Assembly (NCBI RefSeq): GCF_014647515.1
Contig: NZ_BMPI01000004.1
Span: forward strand, 262,373-326,372
DNA from: Dactylosporangium sucinum
GTDB lineage: Bacteria; Actinomycetota; Actinomycetes; Mycobacteriales; Micromonosporaceae
Direction of reading: 5' to 3'
Length of the DNA: 64,000 nt
How positions within the stretch are numbered: position 1 is the first letter of the stretch; every line of letters starts with the position of its first letter. Both the position numbers and the translations under genes were made by a program. The notes under the pieces were generated by a model. The model saw only the letters and a program-made list of their open reading frames with translations. It ran no database searches and had not been told where the DNA came from. Positions 8,572 through 17,182 of the stretch are shown here, one piece after another.

Positions 8572-9129
8572 CGCCAGCAGGACCAGCAGCGCCGTCTCGG
8601 CGGCGAGCAGGAGGCGCTCGGCCAGCCCGATGAGCACCCGGTCACCGAGGAACGCCGACCAGACCATCGCGATGGCGAACGCCGCGCTCAGCACCACCGC
8701 ACCCCGGATGCGGCGGCCGTGCGGCACGCGGGCGGCGAGCAGCCAGCCGGCGATCGGCAGCGCGACGAACGCCGCGACCGACGCGTACCGGTGCACGGCC
8801 CCGGCCACGCTCAGCGTCAGCCCCGGCTCGTCGGTCGGCACCAGCGCGGCCAAGGTCAGCCCGGCCGCCCACACCCCGAACAGCCCGGCCACCCAGCCGC
8901 CGACCCGCACGCCGGAGCGGCGCAGTGCGGCGAGGAGCACCAGCGACGCGGCCGCCATCACGACCATCGCCGCGTCGGTGACCCCGCCCCGGTCGGAGAC
9001 GGCGAAGTCGCTGACCGTCAGCGTCCACGGATCGAGGCCGTCGTTGGGGTCGACGTGCCCGTCGACCACGAGGGCCGCCGCGAGCGCAAAGCCAGAAAGA
9101 GCAAGAAACCGCAGACGTCGTACCGGCAC
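8428..9129 (-). CDS. DUF998-type membrane protein
   Basis: 233 residues, GTG start with an AGGA about 9 bp upstream. Six or so membrane segments match the DUF998 layout: SDFAVSDRGGVTDAAMVVMA, then VGGWVAGLFGVWAAGLTLAA, LVPTDEPG and HRYASVAAFVALPIAGWLLA. The family core ends near residue 190. The last ~45 residues (VPQQAPETGTVGG...) are charged, lack family character and are read opposite the end of the App1-type gene, so they are probably run-on from loss of an earlier stop. Function unknown. Confidence 0.8.
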   Translation of the reverse strand: MPVRRLRFLALSGFALAAALVVDGHVDPNDGLDPWTLTVSDFAVSDRGGVTDAAMVVMAAASLVLLAALRRSGVRVGGWVAGLFGVWAAGLTLAALVPTDEPGLTLSVAGAVHRYASVAAFVALPIAGWLLAARVPHGRRIRGAVVLSAAFAIAMVWSAFLGDRVLIGLAERLLLAAETALLVLLALQDLRVPQQAPETGTVGGVQPALGVGGDALGAVGRAREGAGKHRLRR

Positions 9130-9484
9130 AGCTCATCCTGGCCCCGCCGGCCCGGCGCGTGGATCAGGGCCGCGCCCCGGATCTTCTGGACCGCCGGTAG
9201 GAGGGAACCCCTACGGCGTCCGGCACCCCCACGGCCAGGACGGTCCAGAACCAGACGCAGGTGACGGACGTTCATGGGTCGACGCCACCACTGTGGGTAA
9301 CCTTCGGCTCATCTGGCCGGCCGTTCGCATCACCCGAACGAGTGATCTGGGTCACTATTGATTGAGTGGAGCAGCCGTTTCATACCGTGCGTCACAGTCC
9401 GCACAAACCGTGCGCTGCGCAAGCGGAATGCGGTAGGTAGGCTGACCGTCGGTCTCGTCCAGGCAGGCACCGCCCCCCGGTGCC
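9130..9484. other. Intergenic region upstream of the riboswitch
   Basis: No convincing gene. It contains the promoter side of the DUF998 gene and, to the right, the leader of the secreted cell-wall protein. A 69-codon open frame on the minus strand (9355-9564) overlaps the riboswitch and looks fortuitous. Confidence 0.5.
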
Positions 9485-9633
9485 GGGCGGGGCTGCCGCC
9501 CAATCGCCGTCCGCGGCGAGCCGGGGACCCACCGTAACGTTGGGGTGAATCTACCGTCCCGCACTCCGGGTCGGTGGTAGGGGTCGTTCCGTCCCGAACC
9601 CGTCAGCTAACTCGGTCGGCGGCCGACGGAAGG
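9485..9633 (+). promoter_or_regulatory. c-di-AMP (ydaO/yuaA) riboswitch
   Basis: The leader carries the conserved ydaO blocks in order: GCCGGGGACCC (9520-9530), TGGGGTGAATC (9541-9551), CCCGAACCCGTCAGCTAAC (9593-9611) and GGCGGCCGACGGAAGGA (9618-9634). The last block pairs with CCCGTCAGC and includes the ribosome site of the next gene. ydaO RNAs bind cyclic di-AMP and in actinobacteria usually control cell-wall hydrolases, which fits the downstream gene. The 5' boundary is approximate. Confidence 0.88.
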
Positions 9634-9646
9634 AACAACGAAACAG

Positions 9647-10663
9647 ATGTCATCCCGACATCCCTACCGGCGTGTGATCGGCGCCATCCTGGCGACACTG
9701 GTGCTCGGGGGGCTCGCCGCCACGCCCGCCGCCGCCGAGCCGGGCGACACTCCCGGCGACGAGGGTTCCAACCCGACGCTCATCCAGGTGCTCGACGAGA
9801 CGACCCGCGCCTGGGTTGAGGCGAAGGAGCGCTTCGACGCCTCGGTGAAGCACCAGGCGGAGCTGACCGCACAGCTGCAGGCCACCGAGGCCCGGCTCGC
9901 GGCGCTCAACGAGCAGGTGACCGCGATCGCCGTCGCGGCGTACCGCACCGGCCCCCTGTCCACGTTCGCCGTGCTGATGGACTCCGGCGACCCCGACAGC
10001 TTCGCCCAGCGCGCCGGCTCGATCGACGAGCTGGCCCACCACAACGACAACCTGCTGCGCGAGTTCAACCAGCTCAAGAAGAGCCAGAGCGAGCAGAAGG
10101 CGGCCCTCGACGCCGAGGTGCTGACCCAGCAGCAGCAGGTCGCGACCATGGCCGCCAAGAAGAAGGAGTCGGAGAAGGCGCTCGCCCAGGCCGGTGGCCC
10201 GAGCAACGGCTTCGTCTCCGCCAACCTTCCGCTGGCCGATCCGGTCAAGCGCAACGCCAACGGCTCGCTGCCCAAGGAGTCGTGCAACCAGAACGACCCG
10301 ACGACCACCGGCTGCATCACGCCGCGCATGCTGCACGCCATGCAGCAGGCCCAGGCGGCCGGGTTCAAGCGGTTCGTCGCCTGCTACCGCCCGAGCGGTC
10401 CCTACGAGCACCCGAAGGGCCGCGCCTGCGACTTCTCGGTGCAGGCGAAGTCCGGCTTCGGCGGTGATGCGACCGGCGAGGACAAGGTCTACGGAGCCAA
10501 CCTGGCGACGTATTTCGTGAAGAACGCGGATCGCCTCGGCGTCATGTATGTCATCTGGTATCGACAAGTGTGGACACCGGCGGTCGGCTGGCATCACTAC
10601 AGCGGCGCCGGCGGTGACCCCTCCAGCGACCACACCAACCACGTGCACCTCTCGATCCTCTGA
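9647..10663 (+). CDS. Secreted coiled-coil cell-wall protein with ARB_07466-like domain
   Basis: 338 residues. A signal peptide ends near TPAAAEPG. A coiled-coil region (about 45-190) resembles the N-terminus of actinobacterial NlpC/P60 and RipA-like hydrolases. The C-terminal domain (about 205-338) contains CITPRMLHAMQQAQAAGFK, CYRPSGPYEHPKGRACDFS and a final DHTNHVHLSIL. The conserved His/Asp/Cys pattern is like the D,D-peptidase-related ARB_07466 C-terminal family, not the Cys-His-His of NlpC/P60. It probably remodels peptidoglycan. Control by the c-di-AMP riboswitch is visible. A short hairpin TGAGGG-TTG-CCCTCA (10662-10676) follows the stop. Confidence 0.88.
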   Translation: MSSRHPYRRVIGAILATLVLGGLAATPAAAEPGDTPGDEGSNPTLIQVLDETTRAWVEAKERFDASVKHQAELTAQLQATEARLAALNEQVTAIAVAAYRTGPLSTFAVLMDSGDPDSFAQRAGSIDELAHHNDNLLREFNQLKKSQSEQKAALDAEVLTQQQQVATMAAKKKESEKALAQAGGPSNGFVSANLPLADPVKRNANGSLPKESCNQNDPTTTGCITPRMLHAMQQAQAAGFKRFVACYRPSGPYEHPKGRACDFSVQAKSGFGGDATGEDKVYGANLATYFVKNADRLGVMYVIWYRQVWTPAVGWHHYSGAGGDPSSDHTNHVHLSIL

Positions 10664-10741
10664 GGGTTGCCCTCACGTTCGCGCGCGGCCGGCCGATAGG
10701 GAGACTGTCGACCGGCCGCCGCGCGTTGAGGGGACCCAGCA

Positions 10742-11692
10742 GTGAAGTACCGACTCGTGACCCGCAGCGACTTCGACGGGCTCGTGTGCGCCGTTCTCCT
10801 GCGTCACCTCGACCTCATCGGCGACATCGCGTTCGTGCACCCCAAGGACGTGCAGGACGGCGCGGTCGAGGTCGGTCCGGACGACATCCTGACGAACCTG
10901 CCCTACGCGCCCGGCGCCCACCTGGTCTTCGACCACCATCACTCGGAGACGCTGCGGACCGGCGGGCAGGCGACGAACCACGTCATCGACGCCGAGGCGC
11001 CGTCGGCGGCCCGCGTGATCTACGACCACTTCGGCGGCCGGGAGCGGTTCCCCGGCGTCTCGGACGAGCTGATGGAGGCGGTCGACCGGGCCGACTCCGC
11101 GCAGTACCGCATCGACGAGATCCTCCAGCCGACCGGCTGGACCCTGCTGAACTTCCTCATGGACAGCCGCACCGGCCTCGGCCGCTTCCGGCAGTTCCGC
11201 ATCTCGAACTACCAGCTGATGATGCAGCTCATCGACGCCTGCATCGACCACCGGGACGCCGAGGAGATCCTCGCGCTGCCGGACGTGGCCGAGCGGGCCG
11301 AGCTGTTCCGCGAGCAGCAGGACCTCTTCGTCGACCAGCTGCGCCGGGTGACCCACAGGCACGATGACGTGGTCGTCGTCGATCTCCGGGACGAGGAGAT
11401 CATCTTCGCCGGCAACCGGTTCATGGTGTACGCGCTGTTCCCCGAGTCCCGCGTGTCCATCCACGTGATCTGGGGCCGCCAGAAGCTCAACACCGTGTTC
11501 GCCGTGGGCAAGTCGATCCTCGACCGCAGTTCGCCGGCGGACGTCGGGTCGGTGATGCTGCGGTACGGCGGGGGCGGCCACGTCGCCGCGGGCACCTGCC
11601 AGGTCCCGCACGAGGACGCCGAGCGGGTGCTGGCCGAGATCATCGACCAGGTCGGCGGCGCGGTCCCCGTAGCTCAAGGAAACCGTAAATAA
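10742..11692 (+). CDS. DHH-family phosphoesterase (exopolyphosphatase/nanoRNase-like)
   Basis: 316 residues, GTG start. DHH-domain motifs are present: SDFDGLVCAVLL (first Asp cluster), VFDHHHSE (the DHH signature) and VDRADSAQYRIDEI. The C-terminal DHHA1 domain shows RYGGGGHVAAGTCQVP, the glycine-rich substrate loop. Members cleave phosphodiester or phosphoanhydride bonds in nanoRNA, cyclic dinucleotide products or polyphosphate using Mn2+. The nearby c-di-AMP riboswitch makes pApA hydrolysis an attractive but unproven idea. Confidence 0.88.
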   Translation: MKYRLVTRSDFDGLVCAVLLRHLDLIGDIAFVHPKDVQDGAVEVGPDDILTNLPYAPGAHLVFDHHHSETLRTGGQATNHVIDAEAPSAARVIYDHFGGRERFPGVSDELMEAVDRADSAQYRIDEILQPTGWTLLNFLMDSRTGLGRFRQFRISNYQLMMQLIDACIDHRDAEEILALPDVAERAELFREQQDLFVDQLRRVTHRHDDVVVVDLRDEEIIFAGNRFMVYALFPESRVSIHVIWGRQKLNTVFAVGKSILDRSSPADVGSVMLRYGGGGHVAAGTCQVPHEDAERVLAEIIDQVGGAVPVAQGNRK

Positions 11693-11786
11693 CCTTCATA
11701 AAACGATGACGTTCGCTCCACGCGGGCGCCCGGGCTGGTCGGATGGGTTCCGGTCCTGGGAGTTTGTTGCGAAGGAGTGATCGAAG

Positions 11787-12887
11787 GTGTCGAGAGTGCG
11801 CCTGCTGGCGACGATCGCCGCGGTAGCCATCGTGGGCGGGGTCGTCGCGGTCTTCAACATGCTGCCGGCGTCGGCCGCCACGTGCGCCGCGCAGTGGCAG
11901 GCCTCGGCGGTCTACACGGGCGGGATGACCGCCTCCCTGAACGGCCACAACTACCGCGCCAAGTGGTGGACGCAGAACGAGCGGCCGCCCGGCACCTCCG
12001 GCGTCTGGGAGGACCAGGGCACCTGCGGCGGGAGCACGCCGAACCCGCCGACCCAGACCGGCACCACCGGCGCGTGCAGCTTCCCCGCGTGGGTGCAGGG
12101 CCGCAACTACGTCACCGGCGACATCGTGAAGTTCACGGACGGCAAGTTCTACATCGCCGAGCACGACAACCCGGGCTACAGCCCGGTGATCAGCACCTGG
12201 TACTGGGACCCGTACGCCTGCACCGGCGGCGGTGGCGGCGGCACCACGCCGCCCCCCTCGACCGGCGGCTTCGTGGTCAGCGAGGCCCAGTTCAACCAGA
12301 TGTTCCCGAACCGGAACCCCTTCTACACGTACCAGGGCCTGGTCAACGCCCTGTCGGCGTACCCGGCGTTCGCGAAGACCGGCTCGGACGAGGCGCGCAA
12401 GCAGGAGGCCGCCGCCTTCCTCGCCAACGCGAACCACGAGACGGGCGGGCTGGTCTACATCGTCGAGCAGAACACCGCGAACTACCCGCACTACTGTGAC
12501 ATGAGCCAGCCCTACGGCTGCCCGGCCGGTCAGGCCGCCTACTACGGCCGCGGCCCGATCCAGCTGAGCTGGAACTTCAACTACAAGGCCGCCGGCGACG
12601 CGCTCGGCATCGACCTGCTGCACAACCCCAACCTCGTGCAGACGGATCCGGCGATCGCGATGAAGACGGCGCTGTGGTACTGGAACACCCAGCGCGGCCC
12701 GGGCACCATGACCCCGCACAACGCCATGGTCAACGGGGCCGGCTTCGGTGAGACGATCCGCAGCATCAACGGCAGCCTGGAGTGCGGCGGGCGCAACCCG
12801 GCCCAGGTCCAGAGCCGGGTCCAGGCCTACCAGCGCTTCACCCAGATCCTCGGCGTCGGAGTGGGCCCCGGCAACCTGTCCTGCTGA
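11787..12887 (+). CDS. Secreted GH19 chitinase with two CBM5/12 modules
   Basis: 366 residues, GTG start with GAAGGAG 8-10 bp upstream. A signal peptide (to ASA, about 30) is followed by two CBM5/12 chitin-binding modules: about 32-75 (AAQWQASAVYTGGMTASLNG) and 92-150 (FPAWVQGRNYVTGDIVKFTDG). A Gly/Pro/Thr linker leads to the GH19 catalytic domain. The catalytic Glu lies in NANHETGGLVYIVEQ, and YYGRGPIQLSWNFNY is the family signature. It hydrolyses chitin with inversion. Two N-terminal binding modules are typical of actinomycete chitinases. Confidence 0.95.
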   Translation: MSRVRLLATIAAVAIVGGVVAVFNMLPASAATCAAQWQASAVYTGGMTASLNGHNYRAKWWTQNERPPGTSGVWEDQGTCGGSTPNPPTQTGTTGACSFPAWVQGRNYVTGDIVKFTDGKFYIAEHDNPGYSPVISTWYWDPYACTGGGGGGTTPPPSTGGFVVSEAQFNQMFPNRNPFYTYQGLVNALSAYPAFAKTGSDEARKQEAAAFLANANHETGGLVYIVEQNTANYPHYCDMSQPYGCPAGQAAYYGRGPIQLSWNFNYKAAGDALGIDLLHNPNLVQTDPAIAMKTALWYWNTQRGPGTMTPHNAMVNGAGFGETIRSINGSLECGGRNPAQVQSRVQAYQRFTQILGVGVGPGNLSC

Positions 12888-12900
12888 GATCCCGTTGCTC

Positions 12901-12930
12901 GGTAGCCGCGGAGGGGGTTCCGCGGCTACC
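12901..12930. terminator. Bidirectional terminator hairpin
   Basis: GGTAGCCGCGGA (12901-12912) pairs perfectly with TCCGCGGCTACC (12919-12930) across a 6-nt loop. It lies between the convergent chitinase and AraC genes, and the AraC stop codon is inside the stem. Confidence 0.75.
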
Positions 12931-13855
12931 GCACGCTTCCGGGTGACACCCCGAACTCGCGTTTGAAGGCGCGGCTGAACGCCGCCTCGGACGCGTAGCC
13001 GAAGCGCCGGGCCACCGCCGAGAGCGGCTCGGCGCTTCGGTTCAGGTGGGCGCGGGCCAGCTGCAGGCGCCACTCGGTGAGGTACCGCATGGCCGGCTCC
13101 CCGACGAGGTCGGTGAACCGCGCCGAGAACGCCGACCGCGACATGCCGGCCTCCCGCGCCAGCGACTGCACGCTCCAGTCCCGGTCCGGGGCCCGGTGGA
13201 TCGAGCGCAGCGCCCGCCCGACCTGGTCGTCGCGCAGCGCCGCCAGCCAGCCCTGGCGGGCGTCCGGCGCCGAGTCGAGCCAGGTGCGGATCGCCTGGAT
13301 GACCAGGATGTCGGCCAGCCGGGTGATCATCGTTTCGCCGCCCGGCCGCAGCTCGGCCGCCTCGCGGGCGATGAACCGCAGCGTGCTGCTGAGCCAGCCG
13401 GCGTCGTCGGCCTCCCACGCGTCGAGGTACAGCACGGTCGGCAGCTGCCCGACGAGCCGGCGCGCGGCGACGTGGTCGACCTCCATGACCCCGTACGTGA
13501 TGTGCGTCCGCGCGCCGCCGCCGCCGTGCCGGAGGATCTCGTAGCGCTCGCTGACCTTCTCGACCGGCAGCTCGAACAGCGGGTCGGCGCGCGCGTCCGG
13601 GCTGCTGCGCAGGCGGTGCGGCGTGCCGCGCGGCACCAGGCTCATGCTGCCCTGCCGGAGCAGGCGCGGCGCCTCGCCGTCGACGTCCAGCCAGGCCTCG
13701 CCGGCCGTCACCACCTGCAGTGTCATGACGCCGTCGAGGCGCGGGATGTCGACGCCCCAGGGGGCGGTGCACTCGGCCCGGCAGTACAGCGTGCCGGTGA
13801 GGTGCAGCAGATGGAGGGCCTCGCCCAGCGGGTCTCCGGCGGGCGGCAGCGGCAT
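12926..13855 (-). CDS. AraC-family regulator with cupin_6 sensor domain
   Basis: About 309 residues from ATG 13855; a GTG at 13870 is an alternative. The N-terminal cupin domain (LHLTGTLYCRAECTAPWGVD, HRLRSSPD, ILRHGGGGARTHITYGVMEV) is of the type found in regulators of oxidoreductase genes. The C-terminal double HTH reads SVQSLAREAGMSRSAFSARF and SAVARRFGYASEAAFSRAFK, ending FGVSPGSVR. It is divergent from the NmrA-like gene and very likely controls it; this pairing is common. Confidence 0.9.
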   Translation of the reverse strand: MPLPPAGDPLGEALHLLHLTGTLYCRAECTAPWGVDIPRLDGVMTLQVVTAGEAWLDVDGEAPRLLRQGSMSLVPRGTPHRLRSSPDARADPLFELPVEKVSERYEILRHGGGGARTHITYGVMEVDHVAARRLVGQLPTVLYLDAWEADDAGWLSSTLRFIAREAAELRPGGETMITRLADILVIQAIRTWLDSAPDARQGWLAALRDDQVGRALRSIHRAPDRDWSVQSLAREAGMSRSAFSARFTDLVGEPAMRYLTEWRLQLARAHLNRSAEPLSAVARRFGYASEAAFSRAFKREFGVSPGSVR

Positions 13856-13990
13856 GCGCGGCGTGTCCACTTCGTCATGCTGCCCGATGGCTGGACGATC
13901 GGCAAGCAATTGCGGATTGCGTGTGATTGTTCGTCTCCAGGGTGGACGTCAGGCTGGACGCATCGACATCACCTCTGGAGGTACCGTCAC

Positions 13991-14782
13991 ATGTCCATCC
14001 TCGTCATCGGAGCCACCGGCAAGACGGGCCGGCGCGTCACCCAGCGGCTCGCCGACGCCGGTCACGCGGTCCGCGGCGTCTCCCGCCCGGTCTTCGACTG
14101 GGAGCGGCGCGAGACGTGGGCCCCGGCGCTGACCGGCGCCTCGGCCGCCTACGTCACGTACTCGCCGGACCTCGCCGCGCCCGGCGCCCCCGAGATCGTC
14201 GAGGCGTTCGTGAAGACCGCGACCGCGGCCGGCGTCGAGCGGCTGGTGCTGCTGTCGGGCCGCGGCGAGGCGGGCGCCCAGCGCTGCGAGGGCCTGCTGC
14301 GCGCGGGCGACGTCGTGGTCCGGGCGAGCTGGTTCAACCAGAACTTCAGCGAGGGCCACCTGCTGGGCTCCGTGATGAGCGGCCTGATCGCCCTCCCGGC
14401 CGGCGACGTCGCCGAGCCGTTCGTCGACGTCGACGACATCGCGGACGTGGCGGTGGCCGCGCTGACCGACGCCCGGCACGCCGGCCGGGTCTACGAGCTG
14501 ACCGGCCCGCGCCTGCTGACCTTCGCCGACGCCGCGGCCGAGATCGCCGAGGCGGCCGACCGGGACGTCGCCTACGTGTCGCTGCCCGCGCCGGACTTCC
14601 ACGCCGCGCTCGTCCCCGAGGTGGGCCCGGAGCTCGCGGACCTGCTCACGGCGCTGTGCGAGGAGGTCTTCGACGGCCGCAACGCCTCGGTGACCGACGG
14701 CGTGCGGCAGGCCCTGGGGCGCCCGGCGCGCGACTTCGCCGACTTCTGCGCCGCGGCCGCAAGCTCGGGCGCGTGGACGTGA
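13991..14782 (+). CDS. NmrA-like NAD(P)-binding oxidoreductase
   Basis: 263 residues. It starts at ATG 13991 behind GGAGGTACC. The Rossmann motif is GATGKTGRR at residues 7-15. Other family blocks are GVERLVLLSGRGE, VVRASWFNQNFSEG and FVDVDDIADVAVAAL. Such atypical short-chain proteins bind NAD(P) and act as quinone oxidoreductases or redox sensors. It is divergent from the AraC regulator and overlaps the next gene by 4 bp. Confidence 0.9.
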   Translation: MSILVIGATGKTGRRVTQRLADAGHAVRGVSRPVFDWERRETWAPALTGASAAYVTYSPDLAAPGAPEIVEAFVKTATAAGVERLVLLSGRGEAGAQRCEGLLRAGDVVVRASWFNQNFSEGHLLGSVMSGLIALPAGDVAEPFVDVDDIADVAVAALTDARHAGRVYELTGPRLLTFADAAAEIAEAADRDVAYVSLPAPDFHAALVPEVGPELADLLTALCEEVFDGRNASVTDGVRQALGRPARDFADFCAAAASSGAWT

Positions 14783-15162
14783 CGCGGGCGACCCTGTTCG
14801 TGGCCGGCCTGGTGGCGGTGGCCATCGGCGGCTTCGCCCTGCTGGCGCCGGCGGCGTTCCGCTCGGCGTACGGCATCGAGACGGCGGGCAACCTCAGCCT
14901 GCTGAGCGAGACGCGGGCGGCGGGCGGCGGCCTGCTGGCGGTGGGCGTGGTGGTGGCGCTGGGGGCGTTCGTGCGCCGCCTGGGCGGGCCGGCGGCGCTG
15001 CTCGGCGCGTCGGTGTACGGCGCGTACGGCCTGTCCCGCCTGCTGAGCCTGGCCGCCGACGGCCGCCCCGCCGACGGACTGCTGCTGGCGGCGGCGGTGG
15101 AGCTGCTGCTGGCGACGGCCTGCGCGGTGATCCTGCCGCGCGCGATCCGCGCCCCGTGGTGA
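14779..15162 (+). CDS. DUF4345-like small membrane protein
   Basis: 127 residues from GTG 14779, whose GTGA overlaps the upstream TGA, so it is translationally coupled to the NmrA-like gene. Four hydrophobic helices (ATLFVAGLVAVAIGGFALLA; GGGLLAVGVVVALGAFV; ALLGASVYGAYGLSRLL; LLLAAAVELLLATACAVIL) and the motif SETRAAGGG resemble DUF4345 proteins, which often sit in such oxidoreductase operons. Function unknown. Confidence 0.75.
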   Translation: MTRATLFVAGLVAVAIGGFALLAPAAFRSAYGIETAGNLSLLSETRAAGGGLLAVGVVVALGAFVRRLGGPAALLGASVYGAYGLSRLLSLAADGRPADGLLLAAAVELLLATACAVILPRAIRAPW

Positions 15163-15208
15163 CGGCAGACCCAGGCAGGCACGATCATTGGATGGGGGTG
15201 CCGGTGAC

Positions 15209-15817
15209 GTGACGTCGAGTTCGCTGGAGCGGCTCTGTGCGCGGCACGGGATCGGGGTGCCGGCCGACGTGCTGGAGTTGGTGCCGGTCCTGGGCATGCG
15301 GCCCGCGGACGTCCTCGCCGTGGCCGGCGCCGCGATCCCGGGGGAGCTCATGCCCGCCGCGCCCGAGGGGGTGCGGCTGGTCGAACGGTTGCTCCGCAAC
15401 GGGGTGTCCGTCGACGAGGCGCGCGCCAAGCGGGACCGGGCCGACGCCCTGCCGCGCGCGGCGCGCACCGCAGGCGGGCTCCCCGCCCTGGAGGTGGTCA
15501 CCGCCGGAGACGTGTTCACGCGGCTGCTCGCGGTGCGTAACCTCAGCCGGAACGCGATGGCCTACGTCACCGGGTCCGCGATCACCACCGTCAACAAGGC
15601 CATGCGCATCGGGGAGCTCATTCCGCAGCGCATGGAGCTGATGGCCGCGGTGCTGTGCCTGCCGGGCGGGGACTTCGACGCGATCATGGTGCGGACGCCC
15701 CGGGCGGGGCCGGCCGACGAATGGGTCTACGAGTGGGTGCCCGGCCTCCGGGCGGTCGGGGAGCTGGTCCTGGCGCTCGCGCCGCTGAACGAGGAGCAGC
15801 TCAGGGAAGTGCTGTGA
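15209..15817 (+). CDS. Unknown helical protein convergent with the reverse transcriptase
   Basis: 202 residues from GTG 15209, with a GGGGG run about 9 bp upstream; a TTG at 15188 is possible. Nearly all helical. The middle part, LLAVRNLSRNAMAYVTGSAI followed by TTVNKAMRIGELIPQRMELM, has the spacing of a helix-turn-helix, so DNA binding is possible. The N-terminal part (VPADVLELVPVLGMRPADVL) looks like a small helical adaptor. It ends 17 bp inside the 3' end of the RT gene. Not recognised as a known retron effector. Confidence 0.75.
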   Translation: MTSSSLERLCARHGIGVPADVLELVPVLGMRPADVLAVAGAAIPGELMPAAPEGVRLVERLLRNGVSVDEARAKRDRADALPRAARTAGGLPALEVVTAGDVFTRLLAVRNLSRNAMAYVTGSAITTVNKAMRIGELIPQRMELMAAVLCLPGGDFDAIMVRTPRAGPADEWVYEWVPGLRAVGELVLALAPLNEEQLREVL

Positions 15818-17039
15818 ACAGGCGGGCCAGCTTCGCCGCCCGGCTCGGATGGTCGCGGCCCACCCAGGCGATCCGGCCCGCCAGGTACGCCCGGAAATCC
15901 GGGTGGCCGGCGCGGTTCGCCGCCGCCAGGCCGTCGCGGGCCGCGGTGTGCAGCATCGCGCGCAGGAGGTCGTACTCCGTCCGCGGGACGGCCGCGTGCT
16001 CGTTCACCACCAGGCCGGCCAGTTGCTGGCGGTCGGCCCGGCCGCGGATCCGCGTCTTCATCGGATGCACGCGGAAGCCCTCGTCCACCACCACGTCAGT
16101 CGCCGCGGCTACCAGGCGGGGCGCGTCGAAAGCGCCCGAGAAGGCCAGGTCGTCCGCGTACCGCGAGTAGTCCGCCCCGAAGCGGTCCGCCAGACCCGCC
16201 AGGCGGCGGTCCAGGCGGAACGCGATCAGGTTGGCCAGCGCCGGCGACGACGGCGCGCCCTGCGGGAGGTGCGGCTGGCGCAGCTGGGCCGCCAGCAGGA
16301 ACGACGGCGCGTCGCGGACGACGTCGGGCGGGGTCCGCGTCGTGCACAGCGCCGCCAGCGTGTGGGCGACCGGCTCCGGGTAGCCCGCCCCGCGGAACAG
16401 CCCGTACACCCGCGAAACCGTCATGCTCGCGAAGAACGCCGACAGATCGAGCCTGACGACAGTCGATTTTCCCAGGTGTACCGCGGTGAATGTGCGCACG
16501 TCGCGACCGGGGACGAAACCGTGGGCCGCGGGGTGGACCGGGATGCGGCCGAGGACCTCGTCCAGGAGCCGGCGCTGGAGCGTCCGCAGGCGGGGCTTCG
16601 GCGCCTCGATCAGCCGGGTCGCCAGCCAGGTGTAGCGGTAGTGGCGCAGCGCGCCGTCGGCGGCGAGCCGGTTGATCTCGCGCCGGTCGGCGTACCAGTC
16701 GAGGTGGTCGCCGTCGACCTCCAGGAACTCCGCGAGGGCGGCCAGGTCGTCGAGCCGGGGCGTGTCCCAGCGCATGCGGACGACCCGCGTGGGCACGGCC
16801 CGGCGGACGGCGACCCGGGCGCGGAACGGCACGCGGCCCAGGGCGGCGACGAACGCGGCGAGCTCGCGCGGCCGGTCGGCCGGCGGCTCCCGGTACGCGC
16901 CGAGGACGGCCGTCACCACCGGGCCGAGCCAGCGGGGGCGGCGGCCGAGGACCTCGTAGCCGGCGCCGAGCAGCGCGGCGCGCTCCCAGGCCGGGGTCGC
17001 CAGGAACGCGTCGGCGAGGGCAGCGTGCCCCGACGACAC
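15801..17039 (-). CDS. Retron-type reverse transcriptase
   Basis: 412 residues from GTG 17039 (AGG 8 bp upstream); an open frame extends further but without coding character. The N-terminal ~90 residues are helical ([40 protein letters not shown]), as in actinobacterial and myxobacterial retron-like RTs. RT blocks follow: [15 protein letters not shown] (169-180), motif [14 protein letters not shown] with Asp198, [15 protein letters not shown] (258 on), the active site [10 protein letters not shown] (YADD 294-297) and [12 protein letters not shown]. Both catalytic motifs are intact. Two retron hallmarks are altered: NAxxH reads FTAVH (184-188) and the VTG of VTGLVVN reads LAG (340-342). It may be a diverged retron RT or a domesticated relative. 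Confidence 0.9.
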   Translation of the reverse strand: MSSGHAALADAFLATPAWERAALLGAGYEVLGRRPRWLGPVVTAVLGAYREPPADRPRELAAFVAALGRVPFRARVAVRRAVPTRVVRMRWDTPRLDDLAALAEFLEVDGDHLDWYADRREINRLAADGALRHYRYTWLATRLIEAPKPRLRTLQRRLLDEVLGRIPVHPAAHGFVPGRDVRTFTAVHLGKSTVVRLDLSAFFASMTVSRVYGLFRGAGYPEPVAHTLAALCTTRTPPDVVRDAPSFLLAAQLRQPHLPQGAPSSPALANLIAFRLDRRLAGLADRFGADYSRYADDLAFSGAFDAPRLVAAATDVVVDEGFRVHPMKTRIRGRADRQQLAGLVVNEHAAVPRTEYDLLRAMLHTAARDGLAAANRAGHPDFRAYLAGRIAWVGRDHPSRAAKLARLFTALP

Positions 17040-17165
17040 CCGGTCGTGCCTGCCCTGGCCTGCGCGGAGCGCGGCGTCGGGCCGGCGGTGCTGTGCGGTG
17101 CTCAATCCTGCGTCCCCGGGGTTCCCCCGGAGAGGCCAAGGTCGCCCCTGGCCGGCTCGGGACAC
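17040..17165 (-). ncRNA. Candidate msr-like structured RNA before the RT
   Basis: The 143 bp between the NDH-2 stop and the RT start encode, on the RT strand, two adjacent hairpins. One is a GGCCAGG/CCTTGGCC stem at 17134-17153 with one bulge. The other is a perfect CCGGGG-GAA-CCCCGG stem at 17116-17130. Tandem short hairpins directly 5' of an RT are how retron msr regions look. I could not find convincing a1/a2 flanking complementarity or a clear msd stem, so this is a suggestion only. Confidence 0.3.
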
Positions 17166-17182
17166 GCTGCCACCCGATCACC

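Noticed and set aside
9355..9564. Small minus-strand open frame with a CADCD motif
   Set aside because: It overlaps the c-di-AMP riboswitch and has no ribosome site or family.
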